From positions 1 to 48,966 of the forward strand of contig WTHB01000066.1 of assembly GCA_011523305.1 (NCBI GenBank): 48,966 bases of DNA, given 5' to 3'. Origin of the DNA: Planctomycetaceae bacterium (GTDB lineage Bacteria; Planctomycetota; Planctomycetia; Pirellulales; UBA1268). Position numbers and translations under genes: made by a program. This document shows positions 1-8,531 of this stretch, in pieces (the stretch's first letter is position 1; each line of letters opens with the position of its first letter). Under the pieces are notes generated by a model, which did not search any database, was not told the origin of the DNA, and was given only the letters and a program-made list of their open reading frames with translations.

Positions 1-1191
1 CTCATCCCCAGCGGGATTCTCCGGGACGGCGTCACCTGCGTAGTTACCGGTGGTGTCGTGCTCGACCCCTCGAGTGTCATTGGTGAAATCGACATGCTTG
101 AGGGCCGCAATGTCACTGTGGCCGGCAAACTGCGGCTGAGTGACCGAGCCCACGTCGTCTTCCCCTGGCACATGGCAGAAGACGGCATCCTCAACGGCAG
201 TCTTTCCAGCGGTGAGGCGATCGGCACGACAGGCCGAGGCATCGGCCCGTGTTACCGGGACAAGGTGGGGCGTTCCCTCGCGATTCGGTTGGGCGACCTC
301 TATCGGCCCAACTTCCGAGAAACCTTCGACCATGTAATCTCGGTCAAGCAACGATTTCTGGAGGCCTCACAGCCTGCCGGCGCGGCCCCGCTGAATCTCG
401 ACCGTGAGGCAATCTTTCACCAATACAGTGGCTACGCCGAGCGGCTCCGTGACTATGTCGGTGAGACGACCACCTTCCTGCTCGATGCCGTTGAAGCAGG
501 GCGGCCCGTGCTTTTCGAAGGGGCCCAGGGAGCGCTGCTCGATATCGATCATGGAACCTTCCCGTTCGTCACCAGCAGCAACTCATCAGGCGTTGGTGTC
601 GCGAGTGGGTCGGGCGTGCCAGGCCGGTGGATCAACCGGGTCATCGGTGTGATCAAGGCCTATTCCACACGAGTTGGTGGCGGACCACTGCCAACCGAGC
701 AGGACAATGCCATCGGCGAGCACCTGCGACAACGGGGCCGTGAGTTCGGCACCGTCACTCAGCGACCCCGCCGGTGTGGCTGGTTTGATGCTGTTGCCAC
801 CCGCTACACCGCCCGGCTCTCCGGTGTTGACGAACTGGCCGTGATGCTCCTCGATGTGCTCGGCGGGCTCGATGAACTGCGGATCTGCACCGGCTATCGG
901 ATCGGCGGCGAGGTGATCGACCGCTTCCCCAGCCAGATCGATGACCTCAAAGCAGCCGAACCGGTCTACGAAACCTTGCCGGGCTGGCCAGAAGAACTCA
1001 CTGACGTTCGCAGTGAAGCAGACCTGCCGACCAATGCCCGGCGGTACATCGACCGTATCGGAGAACTGCTCGGCCGCCCAGTTTCGATCGTGTCGGTTGG
1101 CCCCGATCGTGCCCAGACCATTTTCCGTGAGCGTCCTTCTGCTACTGCCCCATGCCCTCCACATCCGCAGCAGGAACAGGCGACGGTGTGA
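1..1191 (+). CDS. purA: Adenylosuccinate synthetase, 5' truncated by window edge
   Basis: Catalyses GTP-dependent condensation of IMP with aspartate to adenylosuccinate, the first committed step from IMP to AMP, in the cytoplasm. The reading frame is open from base 1 and already matches the family there (LIPSGIL, then GGVVLDP), so the GTG at 58 is internal and the N-terminal GTP-binding loop lies outside the window. Visible family motifs are GTTGRGIGPCYRDKVGR, FEGAQGALLDIDHGTFPF and the IMP/GTP-binding stretch GTVTQRPRRCGWFDAV. The C-terminus carries the expected GPDRAQTI near the end, followed by a short Pro-rich tail. The stop overlaps a GTG start of uppS, which suggests translational coupling. 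Identity is secure; only the missing N-terminus is unseen. Confidence 0.97.
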   Translation, partial: LIPSGILRDGVTCVVTGGVVLDPSSVIGEIDMLEGRNVTVAGKLRLSDRAHVVFPWHMAEDGILNGSLSSGEAIGTTGRGIGPCYRDKVGRSLAIRLGDLYRPNFRETFDHVISVKQRFLEASQPAGAAPLNLDREAIFHQYSGYAERLRDYVGETTTFLLDAVEAGRPVLFEGAQGALLDIDHGTFPFVTSSNSSGVGVASGSGVPGRWINRVIGVIKAYSTRVGGGPLPTEQDNAIGEHLRQRGREFGTVTQRPRRCGWFDAVATRYTARLSGVDELAVMLLDVLGGLDELRICTGYRIGGEVIDRFPSQIDDLKAAEPVYETLPGWPEELTDVRSEADLPTNARRYIDRIGELLGRPVSIVSVGPDRAQTIFRERPSATAPCPPHPQQEQATV

Positions 1192-1967
1192 GCGACCCTG
1201 CGTCGGTCACCCAGTCAACGCACCCGGTCGCCGCGACCGCTGGCAGCAATCCAGACACAGCCGGCCTGCCCCGGCATATTGCCATCATCATGGATGGCAA
1301 CGGTCGCTGGGCCCAGCAACGGGAACTCGTTCGGGTCGAAGGGCATCGTCAGGGCGTCAACAGCGTCCGTCAGGTCACCGAGCAGGCAGCCCGACTCGGC
1401 ATCGAGCAGCTCACCCTCTTCTGCCTGTCGAGTGAAAACTGGCGCCGACCGAAGGAAGAACTCGATTTCCTGATGCTGCTCCTGAAGCAGTACATGATCG
1501 AGGAGCGGCCGCTGTTGCTGCGGGAGCAGATCCGCCTGGTGATGATCGGGGATCGCACCGGCCTGCCAGCCGATACCCTGGCCGCTATCGATGAGACCGT
1601 TGCCTTGTGCTCAGGGAATACCGGCATGCGGCTCTGCCTGGCAGTGAATTACGGCGGCCGCGCTGAAATCACCGCCGCAGCCAGAGCGTTGGCCAAGCAG
1701 GCTGCCGCCGGGGAACTTGACCCTGACACGATCACTGAGGCAAGTCTCGCAGCCCACCTAGAAACGGCCGGCATGCCCGACCCCGACCTGCTCATTCGTA
1801 CGGCCGGAGAAATGCGGGTGAGCAACTTCCTGCTCTGGCAGATGAGTTACGCTGAGCTCTGGGTGACACCAGCCGCCTGGCCGGAATTCACCGCTGACCA
1901 CCTCGATCAGGCCATTGCGGCCTATCGGTCCCGTGAACGCCGCTTCGGAGGGCTGACTGCCTCATGA
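1188..1967 (+). CDS. uppS: Undecaprenyl (isoprenyl) diphosphate synthase
   Basis: Cis-prenyltransferase that extends farnesyl diphosphate with isopentenyl diphosphate to make the C55 lipid carrier for cell-envelope glycans. The catalytic signature HIAIIMDGNGRWAQQR sits about 29 residues from the chosen start, followed by the G-H-x-x-G element (EGHRQG), CLSSENW, and the C-terminal LIRTAGEMRVSNFLLWQ and SYAELWVT. The last are slight variants of the usual LIRTSGE..LSNFLLWQ. Start choice: GTG at 1188 overlaps the purA stop and has an AGGA-type ribosome site nine bases upstream. An in-frame ATG at 1152 would add 12 residues but has no visible ribosome site. About 259 aa, normal for the family. The next gene, cdsA, starts inside the stop codon. 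Confidence 0.95.
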   Translation: MSDPASVTQSTHPVAATAGSNPDTAGLPRHIAIIMDGNGRWAQQRELVRVEGHRQGVNSVRQVTEQAARLGIEQLTLFCLSSENWRRPKEELDFLMLLLKQYMIEERPLLLREQIRLVMIGDRTGLPADTLAAIDETVALCSGNTGMRLCLAVNYGGRAEITAAARALAKQAAAGELDPDTITEASLAAHLETAGMPDPDLLIRTAGEMRVSNFLLWQMSYAELWVTPAAWPEFTADHLDQAIAAYRSRERRFGGLTAS

Positions 1968-2917
1968 CAACCGGCCGCAATCCCTTCGCCACCTTCGCCT
2001 CACGGGCCAGCACCTCAACCGGGCTCGTGCTTGGCTTCACTTCCCTGGCGTGGGCAGACGCCACTGGCTTCCTCGGCGGCCTGCCTGCCTGGTGGCTCTT
2101 GCCGATCCTCATCCTGCTGGCCATCGGTGGTGTCGATGAACTGGTTGCCCTGTTCCGATCCCGCGGGCTCACCCTGTACGGTGGCACGCTTCGCGCGGGC
2201 GTGGTGGCAACTTTTGTTGCCGTTGCCGTCGGCACCCAGGCGATGGTCGCAGCCACCGAGACTACCGCACCCGTGGCGGCCTTGAGCTGGGCGGCCCTGG
2301 CTGCAACGGCAGCCGTTGCGGTGTTGTTTGGCCGCGAGATCGCCAGTGGCCGGGAAGGCAGCCCATCGCTTGAGCGGCTGGCGGCCAGCGTGCTGGTGCT
2401 GACCTACCTCGGTCTACCGATGGCCTTCATGGTCGGCCTGCGGCTGGTGGGCATCACCAGCCTCGGACCGGAGGCGACCGGGGCAGATCAGCTTGGCATC
2501 ATGCCGCTGCTAAGCCTGATTGCTGTCGTCAAACTTGGCGATGTGGCCGCCTACCTCGTCGGGGCTTCGATCGGACGCATTCCCCTGGCCCCACGGCTGA
2601 GTCCCGGAAAGACCTGGGAGGGCGCTGCCGGTTCCCTGGCAGGCTCGCTGGCTGCGGCCTGGCTCGTGCTCGAGGGCACCCGCGGCACCAGTTTCGCTGT
2701 TGCGGCTCAGCCACTCGGTGGCTGGATCGGCTTTGGCCTGCTCGTCGGCCTGGCCGGCATGGCTGGTGATCTGGCGGAATCGCTCATCAAGCGGGAACTC
2801 GGCGCAAAAGACTCTGGGCGGCTGCTGGGTGGCCTGGGGGGCGTGCTCGATTTGATCGACTCGCTCCTGTTTGCCGCCCCTGTCGCCTGGCTGCTCTGGG
2901 TCAATGCCAGCCGCTGA
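1964..2917 (+). CDS. cdsA: Phosphatidate cytidylyltransferase (CDP-diglyceride synthase)
   Basis: Integral membrane enzyme that makes CDP-diacylglycerol from phosphatidate and CTP, the branch point of bacterial phospholipid synthesis. The protein (317 aa) is mostly hydrophobic helices. Two family hallmarks are present: SPGKTWEGAAGS near residue 210, and the signature ESLIKRELGAKDSG followed by GGLGGVLDLIDSL near the C-terminus. In the classical signature the last part reads HGG.LDR.D, so the usual His and Arg are both replaced by Leu here. The KD pair and the final Asp are kept. The start ATG overlaps the uppS stop (ATGA), and uppS then cdsA is a widespread gene order, which supports both calls. 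Function is very likely despite the signature change. Confidence 0.93.
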   Translation: MTTGRNPFATFASRASTSTGLVLGFTSLAWADATGFLGGLPAWWLLPILILLAIGGVDELVALFRSRGLTLYGGTLRAGVVATFVAVAVGTQAMVAATETTAPVAALSWAALAATAAVAVLFGREIASGREGSPSLERLAASVLVLTYLGLPMAFMVGLRLVGITSLGPEATGADQLGIMPLLSLIAVVKLGDVAAYLVGASIGRIPLAPRLSPGKTWEGAAGSLAGSLAAAWLVLEGTRGTSFAVAAQPLGGWIGFGLLVGLAGMAGDLAESLIKRELGAKDSGRLLGGLGGVLDLIDSLLFAAPVAWLLWVNASR

Positions 2918-3058
2918 GACCAGCCGGGTGAGCGATTCCCCAAGGGTTCCTGCGAGCCGCAAAGAGCGGGCAATACCCCGTCAAACCGCAATCGGTTGGG
3001 CTCGCCCACCATCCCGAGGTACTATTTTAGTTGGCTTCAGGTCCAGCACCTGAGGACC

Positions 3059-3082
3059 GGCAGCCGCCGCGTGGTGGCTGCC
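3059..3082 (+). other. 10-bp hairpin in the cdsA-phoH gap
   Basis: GGCAGCCGCC and GGTGGCTGCC can pair as a 10-bp stem (one G-U) with a GCGT loop. It lies about 140 bases after cdsA and 45 bases before the phoH start. No T-run follows, so a classical intrinsic terminator is unlikely. It could be a leader structure for phoH or a weak attenuator. Only the base pairing is seen; the function is inferred. Confidence 0.4.
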
Positions 3083-3126
3083 CCGCTTCCCCGAGACCGT
3101 CATCTGCACTCGCCTGACGGGCTTTG

Positions 3127-4056
3127 ATGTCTCGCACGACGATCGCTGTGGTCGATTCGAAACGCCTGCTGGCGGTCTTTGGGCCGCGCGATCAGCACCT
3201 CCGCCGAATCCGTGCCGCCCTCGGTGTTGGCGTCTCGGCCCGAGACGATGCCATTCACATCGAAGGCGACGAAGCGTCCGTCCAACGGGCCGCCGAGGTG
3301 TTCGAAGGGCTCGATCAGATCGCCCGCCGTCAAGGTGTGGTGACCGATGCCGATGTCGATCGGTTCCTGAAGACCGACTCGGTGTCCCCCGCATCGTCAG
3401 CCCACGAGGCGATCGAAGTGCAACGCCCGGGGGGCCAGGTTGTGCCGCGATCGGCCGGGCAGGCTGCCTATGTCCGGGCCATCCGCGACCATGATGTGGT
3501 CCTCTGTGAAGGTCCGGCGGGCTGCGGCAAGACGTTCCTGGCTGTCGCGATGGCGGTCTCCGCCCTTCGCAGTGAGCAGGTGACGAAAATTGTTCTCGTC
3601 CGGCCTGCCGTCGAAGCGGGTGAAAGCCTGGGGTTCCTCCCCGGTGACCTCCAGGCCAAGATCAATCCATACCTACGCCCTCTGCTGGACGCCCTGCGGG
3701 AGATGATCGACTTCGATCTGCTCAAACGGCTGACCGAGCAGGATGTCATTGAGATGATACCGTTGGCCTACATGCGTGGCCGGACGCTCAACAACGCCTT
3801 CATCATTCTCGATGAAGCCCAGAACACGACCGCCGCTCAGATGAAAATGTTTCTCACCCGACTTGGCATCGGCTCGAAGATGGTCATTTCCGGGGACACC
3901 ACCCAGATCGATCTGCCACCCAATCGCCGAAGTGGCTTGATTGATGCGATGGAACGGCTCGCCGGCGTCTCTGGCTGCCGAAAAATCAGCCTGGGTGGGG
4001 CGGATATTGTCCGCCATCCACTCGTCCAGCGCATTGTTGACGCTTACGAGGAATAA
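3127..4056 (+). CDS. phoH: PhoH family ATPase (YbeZ-like)
   Basis: PhoH/YbeZ proteins are cytoplasmic P-loop ATPases with a helicase-like fold. They work with the endoribonuclease YbeY in rRNA and ribosome quality control. The N-terminal ~110 residues form a KH-like region (FGPRDQHLRRIRAALGVG). The ATPase follows, with Walker A GPAGCGKT at about residues 129-136, VRPAVEAGESLGFLPGD, and Walker B FIILDEAQNTT. The start is the ATG at 3127; a TTG immediately before it is less likely. At 309 aa it matches the usual length. ybeY lies two genes downstream, with a 7TM-HD gene between. That order (phoH, 7TM-HD, ybeY) is also known from Firmicutes. Confidence 0.96.
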   Translation: MSRTTIAVVDSKRLLAVFGPRDQHLRRIRAALGVGVSARDDAIHIEGDEASVQRAAEVFEGLDQIARRQGVVTDADVDRFLKTDSVSPASSAHEAIEVQRPGGQVVPRSAGQAAYVRAIRDHDVVLCEGPAGCGKTFLAVAMAVSALRSEQVTKIVLVRPAVEAGESLGFLPGDLQAKINPYLRPLLDALREMIDFDLLKRLTEQDVIEMIPLAYMRGRTLNNAFIILDEAQNTTAAQMKMFLTRLGIGSKMVISGDTTQIDLPPNRRSGLIDAMERLAGVSGCRKISLGGADIVRHPLVQRIVDAYEE

Positions 4057-4105
4057 TTGAGGACCGCTCCGCCACGAATTAGGCCACCTGCCCCAGCATG
4101 ACGCG

Positions 4106-6700
4106 ATGAGCATCGCTCCCTCCTCCTTCCGCCGCCGCATTCGCAGAGCCTCCTCCATGGAGGGCCCGCAAGGGTTCTGGGGGAATCTGCTGGAAACGAT
4201 CTCGCGTTCAGAGGTTTTGGTGCGACTGGGCCTCTGCCTGCTGGCCGGCTTGGTCCTGCTGATCCTGCTGCATGGCTGGTCACAACCCTTCGCCTTCCGG
4301 GTCGGCGGGGTCGCTCCACGGGGAGTGGTCTCCCGGGTGCCGTTTGAAAAACCCGACTTGGACCGCACCCGCGCCGCTCAGGAACGCGCCACGGCCCAGG
4401 TCCGGGTGGTCTACATCCAGGACCGGGCTCCCATCCTGCGAATTCGTGATGGCCTGAAGAACCGGGTTGCTGAAATTGCCGCTGCCGAAACCCTCGCCAG
4501 CGTTTCGAGGGCTGCCTGGCTTGAGTTTGCGCCGGAGACTGCCCCCGTGCTGGAGCGACTGCCGGTCCCCGCCCCCGGCACCGTCGTTGCCCCACCGGAA
4601 CCACCGATCGCACCTGACCCACCAGATCTGCCACTGTCGCGGAGCCCCACAACAGATCTGAACGAAGCGGCGTCTGATGACGATGTCCTGCGGGCAGTGG
4701 ACGAGGCTGTTGATCCGGCCGAGACCAACCCGCCCCCAACCACGCCGTCGACCACTCCCGCGGGAGATCTCGACCTTGCTGCCGCGGTCACCCCGGCTGG
4801 TGATTCCTCCGATCCCACCGGCGAACAGCCCACACAACCTGCTGACCCTCCGCAGCCGCAGTCATCGGTCACTGAATTTTCCCGACAAAAGCTTCAGGCC
4901 GAGCAGGCCTTCACAGGATTCCGAAGTCGGGTCGGCACCAAGGAAAAGCTGCTCGATTTCAACAAAGCGATTGACCGGGCCTTCGCCCCACTCGAAACGC
5001 AGGGTGTGCTCGAAAAAATTCAGCACGGTCTCGATGAAGGCAGCCAGACCGAGATCGATGTCCACCCCTTGGGCAACGCAACCGAAATGCTGCGGGCCCA
5101 GGTCGCCGATGTCTTGCTGGGCGAAGCCAAGATTCGGCTGAAAGCCCGGCTCAATGAAGAACTCGGCGCCGGCCCCCTCACCGATCGGGTGTTCACCTGG
5201 ATCGACCCCCGACTGACCGGCTCACTCGAACTAGACACCGAGGCAACCGCCAAGGCCAAGGTCGAAGCGATTGAGAAAACGCCCAAGCAGTTTGTTCGCT
5301 ATGCAGCCGGTGACCTGCTCGTGCCGGCAGGCAAGGAAATTACCAGTGCGGAATTGACCCTGCTCAAACTGGAGCACGACGAGGCACTGCGTCAGCAGCC
5401 CTTGGGGGAACGAATCGGGCGAGCGGCCTCGTTGCTGGGCCTGTTCGTCGCCATGTTCACCCTGGCCGGGTTCTATCTCCACCTCCACCACCGCGATGTT
5501 CTGGTCGATCTGGGGCATGTCGCCACGCTCTTGGTTTTGGTGGTCGCCACCATGGCGGCCTGCTCGTTTGCCGCAGGTGATGCCTGGCGGGCTGAAATCC
5601 TCCCACTGCTGGTGTTCGCCATGACCGTGGCGATTGCCTATGACGAAGATCTTGCCCTCCTGCTGGTGGCTGAAGTTGCCTTGGTCCTGGTGGTCGGTCT
5701 CGGCCAGGGACTGGCTGACTACATCACGCTGACGGCGGCCTCGGCGGCCACCATCTTCTGGATGGGCCAGATTCGCAGCCGCAGCAAGCTGATCTATGTC
5801 GGGCTTTGGGCCGGCGGTGTTGCCATGACAACTCAGATTGGCGCGAACCTGCTGGAAGAACACCCCCTCGATCTCTACCTCTTGTTCGAGGCTGCCCGAA
5901 CCGGTGTCTGGACCGTGCTGGCGGGCTTCCTGATGACCGGCCTCCTGCCGTTTGTGGAAAAAACCTTTGGGGTGCTGACGGACCTCAGCCTGCTCGAAAT
6001 TGGAGACATCGCCCACCCGCTGCTCCAAGAACTCGTCCGCCGGGCCCCCGGCACCTACAACCACTCAATTAATGTGGCCAGCATTGGCGAGGCTGCCGCC
6101 GAAGCGATCGGGGCCCGAGGTCTCCTCGTTCGGGTCGGCGCCTATTTCCATGACGTCGGCAAGATGCTCAAGCCGGCTTATTACGTTGAGAACCAGGGTC
6201 GACAAGAGAATCGTCACGAAGCCCTCGTGCCGGCTATGAGCAGCCTGATCATCATCGCGCATGTCAAAGAGGGCGCGGAACTGGCTCGGCAATACAACCT
6301 GCCACGGCCCATCGTCGACCTACTCTTGGAGCATCACGGCACCACCCTGGTCGAATACTTCTATCGGCGGGCAGCAGAGAAGTCGCAGGCCGACCCCAAC
6401 GGCAGCGGCGTCGACGAACAGACCTTCCGCTACCCCGGCCCCCGACCGAGCACTCGGGAATCAGCCGTGCTGATGCTCTCCGATGCCGTCGAGAGTGCCA
6501 GTCGCTCCCTCAGCGAGCCGACCCCAGCCCGCATCTCCAGCCTAGTTCATGATCTGGCGATGAAGCGACTGCTTGATGGCCAATTCGAAGACTGCGGGCT
6601 GACGCTGGAGGAACTGCAGTTGATCGAGCAAAGTCTGGTGAAGAGCCTGACGGCGGTCTATCACGGCCGGGTCAAATACCCGGACCAGAGGACAGCCTAG
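4106..6700 (+). CDS. 7TM-HD family phosphohydrolase (PgpH/YqfF-like)
   Basis: Membrane protein of the 7TMR-HD family; the studied member PgpH hydrolyses cyclic di-AMP. An N-terminal transmembrane segment lies near residues 36-56. A long extracytoplasmic 7TM-HDED region follows to about residue 440, then a block of membrane segments at about 445-611. The cytoplasmic HD domain contains NHS (His near 653), the metal-binding pair in YFHDVGKM (about 681-682), LLEHHGTT and LSDAVE. Unusually, the extracytoplasmic part carries a Pro/Thr/Asp-rich low-complexity insert at about residues 150-255, which makes the protein (864 aa) longer than typical PgpH. It sits between phoH and ybeY as in Firmicutes. 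Substrate is inferred from family only. Confidence 0.9.
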   Translation: MSIAPSSFRRRIRRASSMEGPQGFWGNLLETISRSEVLVRLGLCLLAGLVLLILLHGWSQPFAFRVGGVAPRGVVSRVPFEKPDLDRTRAAQERATAQVRVVYIQDRAPILRIRDGLKNRVAEIAAAETLASVSRAAWLEFAPETAPVLERLPVPAPGTVVAPPEPPIAPDPPDLPLSRSPTTDLNEAASDDDVLRAVDEAVDPAETNPPPTTPSTTPAGDLDLAAAVTPAGDSSDPTGEQPTQPADPPQPQSSVTEFSRQKLQAEQAFTGFRSRVGTKEKLLDFNKAIDRAFAPLETQGVLEKIQHGLDEGSQTEIDVHPLGNATEMLRAQVADVLLGEAKIRLKARLNEELGAGPLTDRVFTWIDPRLTGSLELDTEATAKAKVEAIEKTPKQFVRYAAGDLLVPAGKEITSAELTLLKLEHDEALRQQPLGERIGRAASLLGLFVAMFTLAGFYLHLHHRDVLVDLGHVATLLVLVVATMAACSFAAGDAWRAEILPLLVFAMTVAIAYDEDLALLLVAEVALVLVVGLGQGLADYITLTAASAATIFWMGQIRSRSKLIYVGLWAGGVAMTTQIGANLLEEHPLDLYLLFEAARTGVWTVLAGFLMTGLLPFVEKTFGVLTDLSLLEIGDIAHPLLQELVRRAPGTYNHSINVASIGEAAAEAIGARGLLVRVGAYFHDVGKMLKPAYYVENQGRQENRHEALVPAMSSLIIIAHVKEGAELARQYNLPRPIVDLLLEHHGTTLVEYFYRRAAEKSQADPNGSGVDEQTFRYPGPRPSTRESAVLMLSDAVESASRSLSEPTPARISSLVHDLAMKRLLDGQFEDCGLTLEELQLIEQSLVKSLTAVYHGRVKYPDQRTA

Positions 6701-7290
6701 TGGCGGAGGGAACGCGTCGTGTGGCAGGCCGCCGAACGGCCCGGCCACCAGGGGGCCGCATCCAACTGGCCTGCTCGAACCGCCAGCGAGTCCTCCCGGT
6801 CCGCGTCACTGAACTCAAGCGACTGATCACCGCCGCGATCCGCGCGCTGAGTGTCCCGGCTGCCGAGCTCAGCCTGACCATCGTTGAAGATGCCGAAATT
6901 GCCGACCTGCACGACCGCTGGCTCGGCATTCCGGGCCCGACGGACGTGATCACCTTCGACCTGGGGCCGTCCGCCTCACTTGCCCCGCTTACCGAAACCG
7001 CCGGCATTCCTGCCACCCTGAACGGGGAGATCATCGCCAGCGCTGAAACCGCGCGACGCGAGGCCGACCGATATCACTGGCAGCCAGAGCATGAATTGGC
7101 TTATTACTTTGTGCACGGCCTGCTTCATCTCTGCGGCTTTGATGACCACCTTCCGTCTCAACGACGGACGATGCGTCGGCGAGAGCGTCAGGTGATGGAG
7201 GCCATCGGTCTGCCGGCACCACCGCGGCGACTGCCTGCTGTCCCCCGTCGCCGTCGGGCGACTTCCTCACCATCATCCCGAACCCCCTGA
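6700..7290 (+). CDS. ybeY: Endoribonuclease YbeY, rRNA maturation factor
   Basis: YbeY is a zinc-dependent endoribonuclease needed for 16S rRNA 3'-end maturation and 70S quality control. The metal-binding signature appears as HGLLHLCGFDDH (first His about residue 139), close to the family pattern HGxLHLxGYDH, preceded by DVITFDL and a GEI segment (LNGEIIAS). The GTG start shares one base with the stop of the upstream 7TM-HD gene, and the next gene starts within its own stop, so it is embedded in a coupled operon. Length (196 aa) exceeds many homologues because of a basic N-terminal extension (about 20 residues) and an Arg/Pro-rich C-terminal tail after residue 170. Confidence 0.94.
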   Translation: MAEGTRRVAGRRTARPPGGRIQLACSNRQRVLPVRVTELKRLITAAIRALSVPAAELSLTIVEDAEIADLHDRWLGIPGPTDVITFDLGPSASLAPLTETAGIPATLNGEIIASAETARREADRYHWQPEHELAYYFVHGLLHLCGFDDHLPSQRRTMRRRERQVMEAIGLPAPPRRLPAVPRRRRATSSPSSRTP

Positions 7291-8531
7291 TGCAGACCGC
7301 CCTTCTTCTGCTCATCTTCGCCAGTCTGGCCGCCCTGCAGGCCCGGGCGATTCGTGGTGCCAAACGGCACCACCTGCAGGATGTCTGCGAGCAACAGGGC
7401 CGTCCGGAAATCTACGAGGAAATCGTCGCCGCAGGCGAGGGGGTCGCCTTCGTGGCTGCAACCGTCGTCGCCATGGCAGCGGTACAAGCCACCCTGCTGG
7501 CAGGCAACCGTTTACCGGCGAACACCTCCTCGGTCGTTGGCTGGATGCTGCTCTGCTGGATGATGCTGGTTATCGTTCCGATGGTGCTGACCCGGGTTGC
7601 TGGTGTCTGGATCGTTGTGGTGACCTGGTGGATCTGGCGGCCAGTGCTGAAGCTTGTTCGACCCTTGGCGGGCTTCGGAACGATACTGCTACGACTGTTC
7701 AGCCGGTTCCTTCCCCGATTCACAGCAGCCTCTCCCGATGACTCGCAGGACGAAATCAGACTGGCGATGGACGAGGCGCACCGCGAAGGGCACCTTGATG
7801 AAGAGGCCCGCGAGATGATCGAAGGCGTCATGGAGCTCGAAGACGTGCATGTCTCAGAGATCATGACACCCCGAACCGAAATCTTCGGCCTGCCGCTGGC
7901 CTCCACCTGGGATGAAGTGGTTGCGATCGCAGTCGAGAGTGGCCACTCCCGACTGCCGGTCTGGCGATCTTCCCCCGATGACATCGTCGGGGTACTTCAT
8001 GCCCGCGAGATTCTTGCCGAACTGGCCCGGCACCGGGAGGCCGCGGCAACGCCCCCTGACCTCAAGGAACTGATTCGCGGTCCCTACTTCATCCCCGAAA
8101 CAATGAGCGTCCAGTCGCTGCTCCGGGAACTACAGCGGGGCAAGTCGCACATGGCAATTGTCACCGATGAGTACGGTGGCGTCTGCGGGATCGTCACCAT
8201 CGAAGACGCTCTGGAAGAGATCGTCGGCGAAATCGCCGACGAACATGATGAGGCCTTCAGTGACGGCATCTTGGTGGTCTCGGACGACATCTGCGAAACC
8301 CTTGCAAACGTTCCCATTGACGACCTCAATGAGCGAATGCAGTTCACGCTGCCAGAAGAAGCCGACTTCGACACCATCGGGGGCTTTGCTTTCCACATCT
8401 TTGGACGCATCCCCCAGGCCGGCGAACGGATCGAAGCTGACGGAGTGGCCATCGACGTGCTCGCCGCCTCGGGACGCCGGATCGAACGCCTCCGGGTCTC
8501 TCGAATCCCCACGGTGGCTCCCGCACCATGA
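7290..8531 (+). CDS. CNNM/CorC-like CBS-domain membrane transporter (hemolysin family)
   Basis: Proteins of this family (CorC/YbeX, HlyC, CNNM) are linked to Mg2+/Co2+ efflux. The first ~140 residues hold three or four hydrophobic segments in the place of the DUF21/CNNM domain, although they are divergent. A paired CBS domain follows, opening with VSEIMTPRTEIF (Met about 192) and including IVTDEYGGVCGIVTIEDALEEIVGEI. The C-terminus is a CorC_HlyC domain (DFDTIGGFAFHIFGRIP) at about residues 340-410. In many bacteria ybeX sits beside ybeY and ybeZ/phoH, and here too it follows ybeY directly (stop and start overlap by one base). Transport substrate cannot be read from sequence. Confidence 0.9.
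   Translation: MQTALLLLIFASLAALQARAIRGAKRHHLQDVCEQQGRPEIYEEIVAAGEGVAFVAATVVAMAAVQATLLAGNRLPANTSSVVGWMLLCWMMLVIVPMVLTRVAGVWIVVVTWWIWRPVLKLVRPLAGFGTILLRLFSRFLPRFTAASPDDSQDEIRLAMDEAHREGHLDEEAREMIEGVMELEDVHVSEIMTPRTEIFGLPLASTWDEVVAIAVESGHSRLPVWRSSPDDIVGVLHAREILAELARHREAAATPPDLKELIRGPYFIPETMSVQSLLRELQRGKSHMAIVTDEYGGVCGIVTIEDALEEIVGEIADEHDEAFSDGILVVSDDICETLANVPIDDLNERMQFTLPEEADFDTIGGFAFHIFGRIPQAGERIEADGVAIDVLAASGRRIERLRVSRIPTVAPAP

Noticed and set aside
3059-3082. Intrinsic terminator for cdsA
   Set aside because: The hairpin is strong but no T-run follows, so it is listed only as a structure.
5231-6064. 277-codon open frame antisense to the 7TM-HD gene
   Set aside because: Composition is Gln/His/Gly-rich noise and the sense frame is a full family match.
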